Source of the DNA: Helicobacteraceae bacterium
GTDB taxonomy: Bacteria; Campylobacterota; Campylobacteria; Campylobacterales; Sulfurimonadaceae
Direction: 5' to 3'
NCBI GenBank assembly: GCA_947498025.1
Contig: CANMJR010000012.1
Span: 1-64,000, forward strand
Length of the DNA stretch: 64,000 nucleotides
Position 1 is the stretch's first letter, and each line of letters begins with the position of its first letter. The notes below the pieces were generated by a model that saw nothing but the letters and a program-made list of their open reading frames with translations, had not been told where the DNA came from and searched no databases. Below are positions 1-8,194 of this stretch, in pieces. The position numbers and the translations under genes were made by a program.

Positions 1-430
1 CTTCAGGACCACCAGACTTAAGTGCTTTTTTGATGTTGAATTCCATCTCATCAAAAGCTCTTTCCCATGAAACCGGAGCAAATTTACCCTTCTTGTCAAA
101 TTTACCATCCGCATCAACTCTAAGCAGCGGCTGAGTAAGTCTGTCAGCACCATACATAATTTTAGCATTAAAGTAACCCTTAATACAGTTAAGACCTCTG
201 TTTACCGGTGCCGCAGGATCCCCCTTTACAGCAACAATTTTGCCATCTTTTGTAGCCATCATAATACCACAACCAGTACCACAAAAGCGACAAGCCGCTT
301 TATCCCATCTCCAGTTACTCTCAGCAGTCTCTGCTGCAGCCTGCAATTGCGCAGGTACTGTCATACCCATCGCCGCTGCTGCAGAAGCTGCTGCTGAACT
401 CTTAAGAAATTCTCTTCTCGAAAGTGACAT
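1..430 (-). CDS. napA: Periplasmic nitrate reductase catalytic subunit NapA, N-terminal part (runs off the window)
   Basis: This is the first 143 codons of the molybdopterin enzyme that reduces nitrate to nitrite in the periplasm. The protein opens with a twin-arginine signal, [16 protein letters not shown], followed by an alanine-rich stretch. A 4Fe-4S site follows with the spacing expected for NapA: Cys47, Cys50, Cys54 and Cys82 (CRFCGTGC, then NRGLNC). The start is ATG at 430, with AGGAGA just upstream. The 3' end is cut by the window edge. Upstream lie a solo NarX-like sensor and a Crp/Fnr regulator read in the same direction, and a perfect FNR-type box sits 114 to 129 bases before the start. 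The gene is very likely expressed under nitrate-respiring or oxygen-limited conditions; that last point is inference from the box. Confidence 0.95.
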   Translation of the reverse strand, partial: MSLSRREFLKSSAAASAAAAMGMTVPAQLQAAAETAESNWRWDKAACRFCGTGCGIMMATKDGKIVAVKGDPAAPVNRGLNCIKGYFNAKIMYGADRLTQPLLRVDADGKFDKKGKFAPVSWERAFDEMEFNIKKALKSGGPE

Positions 431-516
431 ATATTCTCCTATTTGATAATCTATAAAATTAAACAAATGTTAAATTTATTTAATTTCAACTTTGTTAAGG
501 TGTTTATAACAGCTAA

Positions 517-559
517 ATAGTATCACTTTGGAAATATAAATAACTTGATTAACATCAAG
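517..559 (-). promoter_or_regulatory. FNR/Crp-type operator with candidate nap promoter
   Basis: Positions 544-559 read CTTGATTAACATCAAG, a perfect TTGAT-N4-ATCAA palindrome matching the FNR consensus. On the minus strand a TACTAT -10-like hexamer lies at 517-522. This puts the likely transcription start near 510 and the operator centre close to -41.5, the class II activator position. The site lies between the sensor gene stop and napA. The Crp/Fnr protein encoded two genes upstream carries an FNR-like recognition helix and is the natural candidate to bind here. Confidence 0.7.
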
Positions 560-603
560 TGTTCTGTCGGTTTAATGTAAGTGTCTATAAAAGTAATATT
601 TTG

Positions 604-1617
604 TTATATTTTATGTATTTTGCAGCTTTTAGTGAGTTCTTCCAGCTCAAGTTTTAAATTTTGCAATCTTTTTGTTGCATTAAACAAGCCCTCGGTGGAT
701 TCAATAATAATATCCTCACTGTTTTCTAAATGTTTTGCAACCAAAGAGGTATCCTCGAGTTCATGCAATATAGTGTCAAATTCATCCGTCAGCTCTTCTA
801 GCTTTTCTGAAGCTTGCTGAGATTGAAGCAGGGCTTCATTGGAATAATCTATGGCAGAATTTATCTTATCAATAAAGCAGTTTATGGTATCACTTACTTC
901 AATTATCTCTCTTTCGTTTTGTGTTTCAATATTTATAGGCTCTATTTTAATTCCGTTTTTGTCATTCGCAAGCTTTTTTGAGTAGTTTATAAACTCATCT
1001 ACATGTGACTCAATAGATTTTAGCTGAAGGAGTGAATAAATGAGCAGTATCAAAAGCAGTGTCGCTACCGAGTACTGAAAAGTTTTGATATACTCAGTTT
1101 TATTTTCACTGTAGTTGGTGTAGAGAGTAACCAGCTTATCGACATTGTCTAGCAAAATAGTGTTTTTTTCATAGATGCTGTTTACTATCTTATTTAGTTC
1201 TACCTCGCTACTTGCATCATTGGAATGAATTAAGAGCTCAAATTTTTGAATATCTCTGTAAAAATTATCCCAAAGAAGAGTTACCTCTTGCAACTGCACT
1301 GATATTTTTTGTGTCGGCACTGAGGCAATACCTTTTTTTGTGTCTCCATCTTTTAAAATATTTAAGCCTCCGATAAACTCAGCAGTTGCTGAACGCAGTT
1401 CTTGAAAATCTTGATTTGAACCGTAGTGTATGTAAAAAATACTTTTAGCAATCTTCTGAGTCAGCATTCTCTGTTTTCCAACAATATTGACGACCAAAGC
1501 ATCTTTAGCGTTTTGGTGATTCAGGTAGATGGTTGTGCTTAGTGCACTTAACATTAAAAATATAAGTAAAGCGCCCAGTAGCTTAATTTTTGTACTAATC
1601 TTAGTTGTTTTTTTCAT
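604..1617 (-). CDS. Solo NarX/PilJ-type sensor domain membrane protein, no kinase
   Basis: A 337-residue membrane protein with a TM segment at about residues 12-31, a periplasmic helical domain, and a second TM at about 181-198. Residues 44-60 (NIVGKQRMLTQKIAKSI) resemble the P-box of NarX/NarQ nitrate sensors and the PilJ-type N-terminal domain of chemoreceptors (known family signature GxQRMLxQ). After TM2 there is only a HAMP-like stretch and a glutamate-rich coiled coil to the C-terminus. There is no HisKA, HATPase, MCP hairpin or GGDEF domain. It lies 5 bases downstream of a Crp/Fnr gene and upstream of napA. A role in nitrate or nitrite sensing is inferred from the P-box and the location; how a signal would leave the protein is not apparent. 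Confidence 0.75.
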   Translation of the reverse strand: MKKTTKISTKIKLLGALLIFLMLSALSTTIYLNHQNAKDALVVNIVGKQRMLTQKIAKSIFYIHYGSNQDFQELRSATAEFIGGLNILKDGDTKKGIASVPTQKISVQLQEVTLLWDNFYRDIQKFELLIHSNDASSEVELNKIVNSIYEKNTILLDNVDKLVTLYTNYSENKTEYIKTFQYSVATLLLILLIYSLLQLKSIESHVDEFINYSKKLANDKNGIKIEPINIETQNEREIIEVSDTINCFIDKINSAIDYSNEALLQSQQASEKLEELTDEFDTILHELEDTSLVAKHLENSEDIIIESTEGLFNATKRLQNLKLELEELTKSCKIHKI

Positions 1618-1622
1618 AAATT

Positions 1623-2282
1623 TTAGCCTCTATAGATTTTTTGAAGTGATTCATAATCTGCAATAGTTATATTTGAGTTCTCAATCTCAATAATATTATT
1701 TCTTTTTAACTTTTTTAAGACACGAGAGAGAGTCTCCGGCTGGATATGAAGCATAAAAGAGATCTCTTGTCTTTGAAGAGTATTAAACATTTTTAAATCA
1801 TCATGCAGCATGTATGCAACCTTCGCAGTTGCATCAAATACCAGCTCCCTGTTTACAACACAGTGCAGCTGTTGCGTCTTAAAAAGTACTTCGTTTATAA
1901 ACTCCGTATTTAATCTATTGTTAGATGAGAGCAGTTTCTTTAACTCTATAAAATCCACTTCCAAAATAATACTATCTTCCATAAATTCGGCATTTGAGAA
2001 ACACTGTATAGAGTTGTTGTTTAAAGTTGTAAGTTCTGAAATAAGCGAGCTCTCCTGTATGTTGTATAAAAAAATCTCATTGTCAAATTTATCTATTTTA
2101 TAAACTTTCAAAAGCCCAGAAATTAAAAAAAATATTTTATTATGTGAATCGTTCTCATAATAGAGTATAGATTTTTGAGGGTATTTGATTATATTGGAGA
2201 TTGTATCTACTATCTTAATCTCTTCTCTCTTTAAAGATTTGAAAAAATTTATTTTTTTTATATAGTCTAGTTTTTCATTCAT
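1623..2282 (-). CDS. Crp/Fnr family transcriptional regulator next to nap
   Basis: A 219-residue regulator with an N-terminal cNMP-binding-like beta barrel (about residues 15-120), a dimer helix (about 125-150) and a C-terminal winged helix (about 160-219). The recognition helix contains ETLSR at 183-187, matching the E..SR residues that FNR uses to read TTGAT half sites, and such a box lies upstream of napA. The protein has only two cysteines (94 and 141), so the 4Fe-4S cluster of classical FNR is not expected; the effector is unknown. Functionally it may correspond to NssR or NarR-type regulators of Campylobacterota, but no orthology is claimed. It is probably co-transcribed with the sensor that follows. 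Confidence 0.85.
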   Translation of the reverse strand: MNEKLDYIKKINFFKSLKREEIKIVDTISNIIKYPQKSILYYENDSHNKIFFLISGLLKVYKIDKFDNEIFLYNIQESSLISELTTLNNNSIQCFSNAEFMEDSIILEVDFIELKKLLSSNNRLNTEFINEVLFKTQQLHCVVNRELVFDATAKVAYMLHDDLKMFNTLQRQEISFMLHIQPETLSRVLKKLKRNNIIEIENSNITIADYESLQKIYRG

Positions 2283-2442
2283 ATAAACACCAAATTTTTT
2301 TATATCTATTAACTGTTTAATTTTATTTGTGACATTTCAATTTGCCAAATTTTTTAATAGTTTCATAATTTTAGCATAAAATGATTTTTACAATAGAAAT
2401 GGCATAGAACATGCTTTAAAAAAGTAATAGATAGGGAGTCCC

Positions 2443-3717
2443 ATGAAGTTTATAGAAGCTTTGAAGCTTAAAAGCAAGTTATTTTTTCTTTTTTTACTTA
2501 TTACCCTAGGTCTTGTTGCCGTTGGGATTATGGGAACAATCAATATTAATTCTATGAAAAAAAAGCTGGATTCTCTTTATTTTGGCTCTTTGGTGCCGGT
2601 TACAGAACTCAATGAAATTTTGCAGACATACCATGGAAGTATTACTGCTACATTTTACAGAGCTAAAGATTTGGAGCTTAGTCCAAATGAGACTTTCTTA
2701 TATGTAGAATCTTCACTTATAAAGATAGATAAATTATGGGAAAGTTACGAGAAACATTTTAAAAGAGACAATGAGATGGAATATATTGAGTATGTTTCAT
2801 CAGAGATAAAAGCGACAAACAACTATTTTTCAAAACTCTTAGAGGTACACAAAGCTGAAAATGAGCTAAAAGTTGTTGATACAACCTCTATAGAAAAAGA
2901 GATAGCACATATAGATGTAATTATTCAAAAGTTGATTAATTATGAGGTCGGTGTTGCTAAGTTTGAGAGAACAAAATTTTTGCAACTCTACAACTCTACA
3001 ATTTTGCAGGTGGGTATTGTGTTATTACTCATAATTCTCGGTGTTTTATTTATATCCTATCAGGTCTTTGCAAGTATTCAGAAAGACCAAACAGAGCTTG
3101 AAAATGTAACCAAAAAACTAAGAGGTGCAAATAAAAAGCTTGAAACAGTTTCATACACTGATTCACTTACAACTCTGCATAATAGAAGATATTTTAATCT
3201 TGTATATGAAAGAGAGATAAAAAGAGCAAAACGAACACACTCACACATAACATTTATGATGCTAGATATAGATTACTTTAAGCAATATAATGACACTTAT
3301 GGTCACATCGAGGGAGACTATGCACTGAAATCAGTTGCAAAGGTTTTAAAAGATACATTGCAAAGAGCAGGAGATTTTATTTTTAGACTCGGAGGAGAGG
3401 AGTTCGGTGTTTTGCTCACTCAAACAGATTTTCAAAATAGTGCGATGCTAGCTCAATCTCTCTGTACTGCCGTAAAAGATAGAAATATAAAACATGAAAC
3501 ATCCAAAGCGAGTGAGTTTTTAACAATATCCATAGGGGTCGTGAGTTGCATAGCCGATGATGCCCTAGATGAAAATATTTTGATTTCACATGCAGATAAG
3601 ATGCTTTACATGGCAAAAGAGGGCGGAAGAAACCGTTATGTGATGGACTCTACTATCGGTGAGAGTAAAATATCAAACGACGCTTGGAGCGTTGTAGAGG
3701 TTAGTGTTGAGGTCTGA
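2443..3717 (+). CDS. Membrane diguanylate cyclase (GGEEF) with four-helix sensory domain
   Basis: A 424-residue c-di-GMP synthase. TM segments lie at about 12-32 and 188-207 and enclose a periplasmic region of about 155 residues that looks like a four-helix-bundle chemoreceptor-type sensor. A short coiled coil (about 212-235) leads into the GGDEF domain, whose active-site loop is GGEEF at 317-321. An RAGD sequence at 308-311 fits the allosteric inhibitory I-site (RxxD), so product inhibition is likely. No EAL domain is present. The start is ATG at 2443 with AGGGAG upstream. The 3' end overlaps the convergent SUI1-like gene by 17 bases. Confidence 0.9.
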   Translation: MKFIEALKLKSKLFFLFLLITLGLVAVGIMGTININSMKKKLDSLYFGSLVPVTELNEILQTYHGSITATFYRAKDLELSPNETFLYVESSLIKIDKLWESYEKHFKRDNEMEYIEYVSSEIKATNNYFSKLLEVHKAENELKVVDTTSIEKEIAHIDVIIQKLINYEVGVAKFERTKFLQLYNSTILQVGIVLLLIILGVLFISYQVFASIQKDQTELENVTKKLRGANKKLETVSYTDSLTTLHNRRYFNLVYEREIKRAKRTHSHITFMMLDIDYFKQYNDTYGHIEGDYALKSVAKVLKDTLQRAGDFIFRLGGEEFGVLLTQTDFQNSAMLAQSLCTAVKDRNIKHETSKASEFLTISIGVVSCIADDALDENILISHADKMLYMAKEGGRNRYVMDSTIGESKISNDAWSVVEVSVEV

Positions 3718-4045
3718 ATCTAAATCCCTCTTCGACCAAAATAGCTCTAATCTTATCTTTAATTTCGCCCTGAAATTCCATCCAGCACTCTTTGTAGGCT
3801 CCGCCGCATCCGAGCCTCTTTTTTATGGTTTGCAGAAGTGCGGTTACATCTGTGGTCGGCATGTGAAACTCTCCGACGAGGGTGACAATTTTGCCTCTTC
3901 TCTTCTCTTTTTTAAAAAATAAAAAGTGTTTATTCGGCTCTAAAATTTCATCTGAGACGGTAGTTTTTCTATCCGTATCAACAACCGCCCAGCCACTCTC
4001 TATCTCGGAGCCGATGAAAATATCCAGCTTTTTGCCTCTGCTCAA
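3701..4045 (-). CDS. SUI1/eIF1-like translation factor (YciH family)
   Basis: A 114-residue protein whose second half carries the SUI1 fold signature: GKIVTLVGEF, then a lysine-rich helix, KKRLGCGGAYKE, and MEFQGEIKDKI. This is the bacterial YciH/eIF1-like family, which can influence start-codon fidelity in E. coli. The start is a TTG at 4045, with AGG eight bases upstream; no ATG fits the conserved length. It follows the DUF5718-like gene by 9 bases, so the two are probably co-transcribed. Its end overlaps the convergent diguanylate cyclase. Confidence 0.8.
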   Translation of the reverse strand: MSRGKKLDIFIGSEIESGWAVVDTDRKTTVSDEILEPNKHFLFFKKEKRRGKIVTLVGEFHMPTTDVTALLQTIKKRLGCGGAYKECWMEFQGEIKDKIRAILVEEGFRFRPQH

Positions 4046-4054
4046 TTTTTTTGC

Positions 4055-4912
4055 CTAGAGTACTTTTTGCGAGAGAACACTCATGTTGCGCGTATCGTAA
4101 GAGCTATTTTTTACACACTCTAAAACAGCATCTTGGCTTAGATTTTTAGAGTTGTAAACTACTACAACTACTTCATCATGCAGCTTTAAAAAAGTCTTCT
4201 CTCCGTACTCGGTATATCTTGTAGCACCTATGCTGATGAGAGCCTCTTTAGGATTTCCACATGCTAAAATATACTCTTCAATCGCTTCAAGTGGACCGAA
4301 ATCTTCTTGTGTGGTTATCTGATTTAACATCCAATCAAGAAGTTTTTCATAAAAGTAGCTGTATCCGCTCAGCCTAACATCTTCGCCATATGCGTGTATC
4401 TCTCCATCACGGCGTAAAAAGCTTGCAATTGAGTAGTTGTCCATGACTCCACCCTCTTCAAATTTATCGATTGGAATGAGCGTGTTGCTAAAGCCTTTTG
4501 TGTCTTCGCCCCAGTTCTTTTTGTCACTTATTTTTTCTGCTCCATCTACACGGATTGAATAGTCATTATAAGCCCCAAAGTAGGTAGGTGTGATTTTTGA
4601 GAGTTTGCCTGCCGTATATTCAAGGTCACAAATAAGCCCTACTTCAGGTTCTGCTTGAACATTAAAACTCTCTTTAGGCAATCTTATAATTGAAGAGGAG
4701 AGAGGATAGGTGCTTAAAATATCTTTTGCATGAAGAAAAAGCCCATCTATGGGAAAGTTTGGTTTTGGCAGGAAAAAAGGAAACATCCCCTTGGGTGCCG
4801 CTTCTTCTGCTGTTTTAATATCTTTAAAATACTCCAACTCACCGGCCTGAGCCAAATGAAGTGCAAAGTTGCCTGCGATTCCAAGTCCTAAAAATTTCTC
4901 ATATTTTGGCAT
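4055..4912 (-). CDS. DUF5718-like protein, related to fumarylacetoacetate hydrolases
   Basis: A 285-residue cytoplasmic protein. The opening (MPKYEKFLGLGIAGNFALHL) and the central EVGLICDLEY and FGAYNDYSIR segments are as I recall them from the DUF5718 family of Campylobacterota. That core resembles the fold of fumarylacetoacetate hydrolase-like enzymes. No reaction can be assigned. It lies between the ABC-F ATPase and the SUI1-like gene on the same strand, 37 bases after the ABC-F stop. The family name is from memory and should be confirmed by an HMM search. Confidence 0.6.
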   Translation of the reverse strand: MPKYEKFLGLGIAGNFALHLAQAGELEYFKDIKTAEEAAPKGMFPFFLPKPNFPIDGLFLHAKDILSTYPLSSSIIRLPKESFNVQAEPEVGLICDLEYTAGKLSKITPTYFGAYNDYSIRVDGAEKISDKKNWGEDTKGFSNTLIPIDKFEEGGVMDNYSIASFLRRDGEIHAYGEDVRLSGYSYFYEKLLDWMLNQITTQEDFGPLEAIEEYILACGNPKEALISIGATRYTEYGEKTFLKLHDEVVVVVYNSKNLSQDAVLECVKNSSYDTRNMSVLSQKVL

Positions 4913-4949
4913 ATTATTGTTCCCCTTTGAATCTTAAATAGAATAACTG

Positions 4950-6554
4950 TTAGATATGCCCGTTATGCTTAGCTTCTGCAAACTCTTCATAACTTCCTTT
5001 GAAGTCAACATAAGTTCCGTCTGCACGAAGCTCTATGATACGATTAGCAAAAGCGTCAAGAAGTTCACGGTCATGGGAGACACAGATTACATTTCCTTTG
5101 AAGTTGTAAAGTGCCTCACCAAGAGCTACGATAGCCTCAAGGTCAAGGTGGTTTGAGGGCTCATCTAAAAGCAGAAAGTTTCCGCCCTCTAGCATCATTT
5201 TACTCAGCATCATTCTATGTTTTTCTCCACCCGAGATACTGATAACTGATTTTTCTTGCTGTTCGCCATTAAAGAGCATGCGTCCAAGACAGTTTCTAAT
5301 CTCTGCAATGTCTCCCTTAGGATTAAATGATTTTAGCCAATCATAAAGAGTTCCGTCGCCTTGAATAATATCTGCCGTATCTTGAGGGAAATAACTATTT
5401 TCGATTGTAGCTCCCCAATGAATTTCGCCCGATGTTGGCTTTATCTCTTCCATGATTATTTTCATGAGAGTTGTTTTACCTGCACCGTTTGGACCGATGA
5501 GAGCCACTTTTTCATCCGGAACAAATTTAAGATTAATGTTTTTTAAAACCTCATTATTTCCATACGAGTGATTTATATTTATCAGATTGAGTGCTTCATC
5601 ACCCATAGTTCTTTTTGGTTTGAAAACTATGCTTGGATCTCGGCGAGAGGAGGGTTTTATATCTTCGATTACAAGTTTATCAAGCTGTTTTTGTCTTGAA
5701 GTTGCCTGTTTCGCTTTAGAAGCATTTGCCGAGAATCTTCTAACGAAAGCTTCAAGTTGGTCTTTCTCTTTCTCTTGTTTCGCGTTGTTAAGCTCATTTT
5801 GTTTTGCAATAACATTTGCCGCTATATACCAATCATCAAAGTTACCGGTGAATTCACGGATATTTTGATAATCAACATCCAAAATATTTGTGACAACGGC
5901 ATTTAAAAAGTGTCTGTCATGCGAGATAACAACCATTGTACCTTCATGTCTTTGAAGCTCGTTTTCTAGCCAACTGATTGTTTCAATATCTTGATTATTT
6001 GTAGGCTCATCAAGGAACAAAACATCGGGTCTCGGATATAAAACCTGAGCTAAAAGAACCTTAAATTTATCCGCACTATCGAGTGTGCTCATAAGTTGAT
6101 TGTGATCTTCGGCAGGAATTCCGACATTCTCCAATATCTTTGCAATATTTACATCATACTCGTAAGTTGGATCTTCTTCAACACAAATAACTTCCAAATC
6201 TGCTAAGCGATTATTTACCGCATCATCTTCAAAATCGCCCGTTGCATAGAGAATTTCTTTCTCTTTTATAGCGTCATATAGTCTTTTGTTGCCGTATAAA
6301 ACAGCATCCATGATTGTGAAATCTTCGTAAGCATATTGATTTTGCCCTAAAACACCGACTTTAAGACCTGTTCCGATACGAATATCACCTTCATACTCCG
6401 CTATTTGTCCACTTAGAATCTTTAAAAAAGTTGTTTTACCCGCACCATTCGCGCCGATAAGTCCGTATCTTTTATGACGGTCTAATTTAAGATTTATGTT
6501 TTCAAACAGAACTCTGTTCCCAAAACGCATAGTTAATTTTTGTACAGTTACCAT
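4950..6554 (-). CDS. ABC-F family ATPase, YbiT-like
   Basis: A 534-residue soluble protein with two ABC ATPase domains and no membrane segment, the layout of ribosome-associated ABC-F factors. The Walker A motifs are GANGAGKTT (about residue 37) and GPNGAGKTT (about residue 355). Signature and Walker B motifs are present in both halves; the second reads SGGEKHRMMLSKM and LLLDEPSNHLD. The linker between the domains contains SANASKAKQATSRQKQLDKL, which closely matches the E. coli YbiT linker. These proteins modulate translating ribosomes by binding the E-site. The first-domain D-loop region reads TNNQD rather than the usual TNNLD or TNHLD. Confidence 0.9.
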   Translation of the reverse strand: MVTVQKLTMRFGNRVLFENINLKLDRHKRYGLIGANGAGKTTFLKILSGQIAEYEGDIRIGTGLKVGVLGQNQYAYEDFTIMDAVLYGNKRLYDAIKEKEILYATGDFEDDAVNNRLADLEVICVEEDPTYEYDVNIAKILENVGIPAEDHNQLMSTLDSADKFKVLLAQVLYPRPDVLFLDEPTNNQDIETISWLENELQRHEGTMVVISHDRHFLNAVVTNILDVDYQNIREFTGNFDDWYIAANVIAKQNELNNAKQEKEKDQLEAFVRRFSANASKAKQATSRQKQLDKLVIEDIKPSSRRDPSIVFKPKRTMGDEALNLININHSYGNNEVLKNINLKFVPDEKVALIGPNGAGKTTLMKIIMEEIKPTSGEIHWGATIENSYFPQDTADIIQGDGTLYDWLKSFNPKGDIAEIRNCLGRMLFNGEQQEKSVISISGGEKHRMMLSKMMLEGGNFLLLDEPSNHLDLEAIVALGEALYNFKGNVICVSHDRELLDAFANRIIELRADGTYVDFKGSYEEFAEAKHNGHI

Positions 6555-6662
6555 TGTATTATCACTTGTTTAGGTGCATTATAAGCACCTATTATTTTTT
6601 GGAATTATATCGAAGGGATGTTTAAAAGTTGATTATTAACTTTTGCATGTATATTTGTTTTT

Positions 6663-7439
6663 TTATTCTCTGCTTGCTCGTTTATTTATATACATGAATC
6701 GGTCTGCTTCTTCTGTAATCTCTTCCACTTTAGCACCATTTGTAAACGAAGCTATTCCATATGAAAAGTCAACTTTAAATTCTTTATCGGCAACTTTAAA
6801 ATTGACTTTATGAAAATAGACCAAAAGAGCCTCTAATTTATCTTCTATTTGTTTGAGTGTAAGCGTATTGTCAAAGATTAAGATAAATTCATCACCGCCA
6901 TAACGGACAACGTTTTCATTGGCTTGTCGAAGTTTTTGGGCTACTCTTGTCAGTACTTTATCTCCTATATTATGACCATATGTATCGTTGATTTGTTTAA
7001 ATTTATTTATATCAATCATGACAATTGCCCCATCTCCGCGGAAATGTAGTTTATCATTGTCGAGTAGTTTATCTTCAAACCATTTACGATTATAGCTTTT
7101 GGTAAGGGCATCTTCATAAATAATTTTTTGGAGTTCATTAATCTCATCCTGAAGCTTCTTACTTTTAATCAAGACAGTGTTTAAGAGAGCTTTATCTTCA
7201 TTTTCTATTGCACTTATTGCTTCATCTGTGCATTCAGAGAGTGTAATAATGTGTCGTACCATTTTTTCATCAAGCATCTCTCGGTTGACAAGTTCTTCAG
7301 GTTTAAGGTGAATGTCCTTTGAGCCGGCAACCTGCGTGTAAAGTTCACCATAGTAGGCAGGAAAAACGATTTTATGAGAAGAGATTATCTCCTTTACCTC
7401 ATTTGTTATATCAAAATGTATATCAGATATTTGTTTCAT
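6663..7439 (-). CDS. Soluble diguanylate cyclase (GGDEF)
   Basis: A 258-residue protein with no membrane segment. Residues 1-95 are a helical N-terminal region of unknown fold, and 96-108 form a short coiled coil. The GGDEF domain follows, with MIDINKFKQINDTYGH at 141-156 and the active loop GGDEF at 181-185. There is no RxxD I-site at the expected place (the equivalent residues read ANEN), so feedback inhibition of the usual kind is unlikely. A 223-base intergenic region separates it from the NifX-like gene upstream. Function: synthesis of c-di-GMP; the input signal is unknown. Confidence 0.88.
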   Translation of the reverse strand: MKQISDIHFDITNEVKEIISSHKIVFPAYYGELYTQVAGSKDIHLKPEELVNREMLDEKMVRHIITLSECTDEAISAIENEDKALLNTVLIKSKKLQDEINELQKIIYEDALTKSYNRKWFEDKLLDNDKLHFRGDGAIVMIDINKFKQINDTYGHNIGDKVLTRVAQKLRQANENVVRYGGDEFILIFDNTLTLKQIEDKLEALLVYFHKVNFKVADKEFKVDFSYGIASFTNGAKVEEITEEADRFMYINKRASRE

Positions 7440-7583
7440 ATTGCTCCATTCCAGTGCCTTTTCTAAACTAATACTTCAGCAAGTACCCTTGTACTGTTTT
7501 GAAATTACCGGTAATTGTATCACAATTAGCAACATAAGTATCTTGACCTTTGACACAAAACACTTCAGAAGTAATACAACGAT

Positions 7584-7982
7584 TTAGTTTAAAAACTGTG
7601 AAGACATCTCTCTTAAAACAGTCTCAGCTTTTAAAGATTCACCGCTGTACTTTAAAATTTTAACTCCATGAGAAGTAATAGCATTCGCGGTGTTCTTGCA
7701 TGCTTTTTTAACAACAATGTAGTCACAACCATCCAGTGCTACTCCCATTTTGTTATGTTGCGCTATATGTTCCGCATCATCAGCATTATGGTCACACTGA
7801 TGATCTTCCTCTGCATGTTCATGGTCTAAGTCGGTTCTTGGGTTGTTTTTTAGAGAATCTAACTTAAACGATTTAAACATTCCTGTTCCGCTCATCACAA
7901 ATATAGCAAATTGAGGCGTGTGCCCTGCATTGCCGAAAAATGTTAAACTCTCATCTTTTACCGGGATAGCTATTTTCATCAT
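7584..7982 (-). CDS. NifX/NifB-type FeMo-cofactor-binding domain protein
   Basis: A 132-residue protein of the dinitrogenase iron-molybdenum cofactor-binding fold: MKIAIPVKD at the start, FGNAGHTPQFAIF, and the C-terminal AITSHGVKILKYSG segment. A histidine- and aspartate-rich insert (about residues 52-75, with DHEHAEEDHQCDHNADDAEH) could bind metal. Many such proteins occur outside nitrogen-fixation loci and bind iron-sulfur or Mo clusters, so nitrogenase work cannot be concluded here. No nif genes are adjacent. ATG at 7982 begins the gene; AAGGAAT lies upstream. Confidence 0.8.
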   Translation of the reverse strand: MMKIAIPVKDESLTFFGNAGHTPQFAIFVMSGTGMFKSFKLDSLKNNPRTDLDHEHAEEDHQCDHNADDAEHIAQHNKMGVALDGCDYIVVKKACKNTANAITSHGVKILKYSGESLKAETVLREMSSQFLN

Positions 7983-8194
7983 TTATTCCTTAAGAAATTT
8001 TTATGGGATTGTAGCAGTTTTAGTTGTATTGTAAAATTAGTTTTAAAATGATTCTGGATTTATAAACAAAAGGTTATTATAAAATGAGTTTTTTTGAAAA
8101 AGTGCTATTTTGCATTAGGCTTTTTAAAGAGGGTAAAAATGAGTTTATTGTTATTTAGGAATGCACGGCAGAAGTGATGTAAAAGGTAGTTTTT

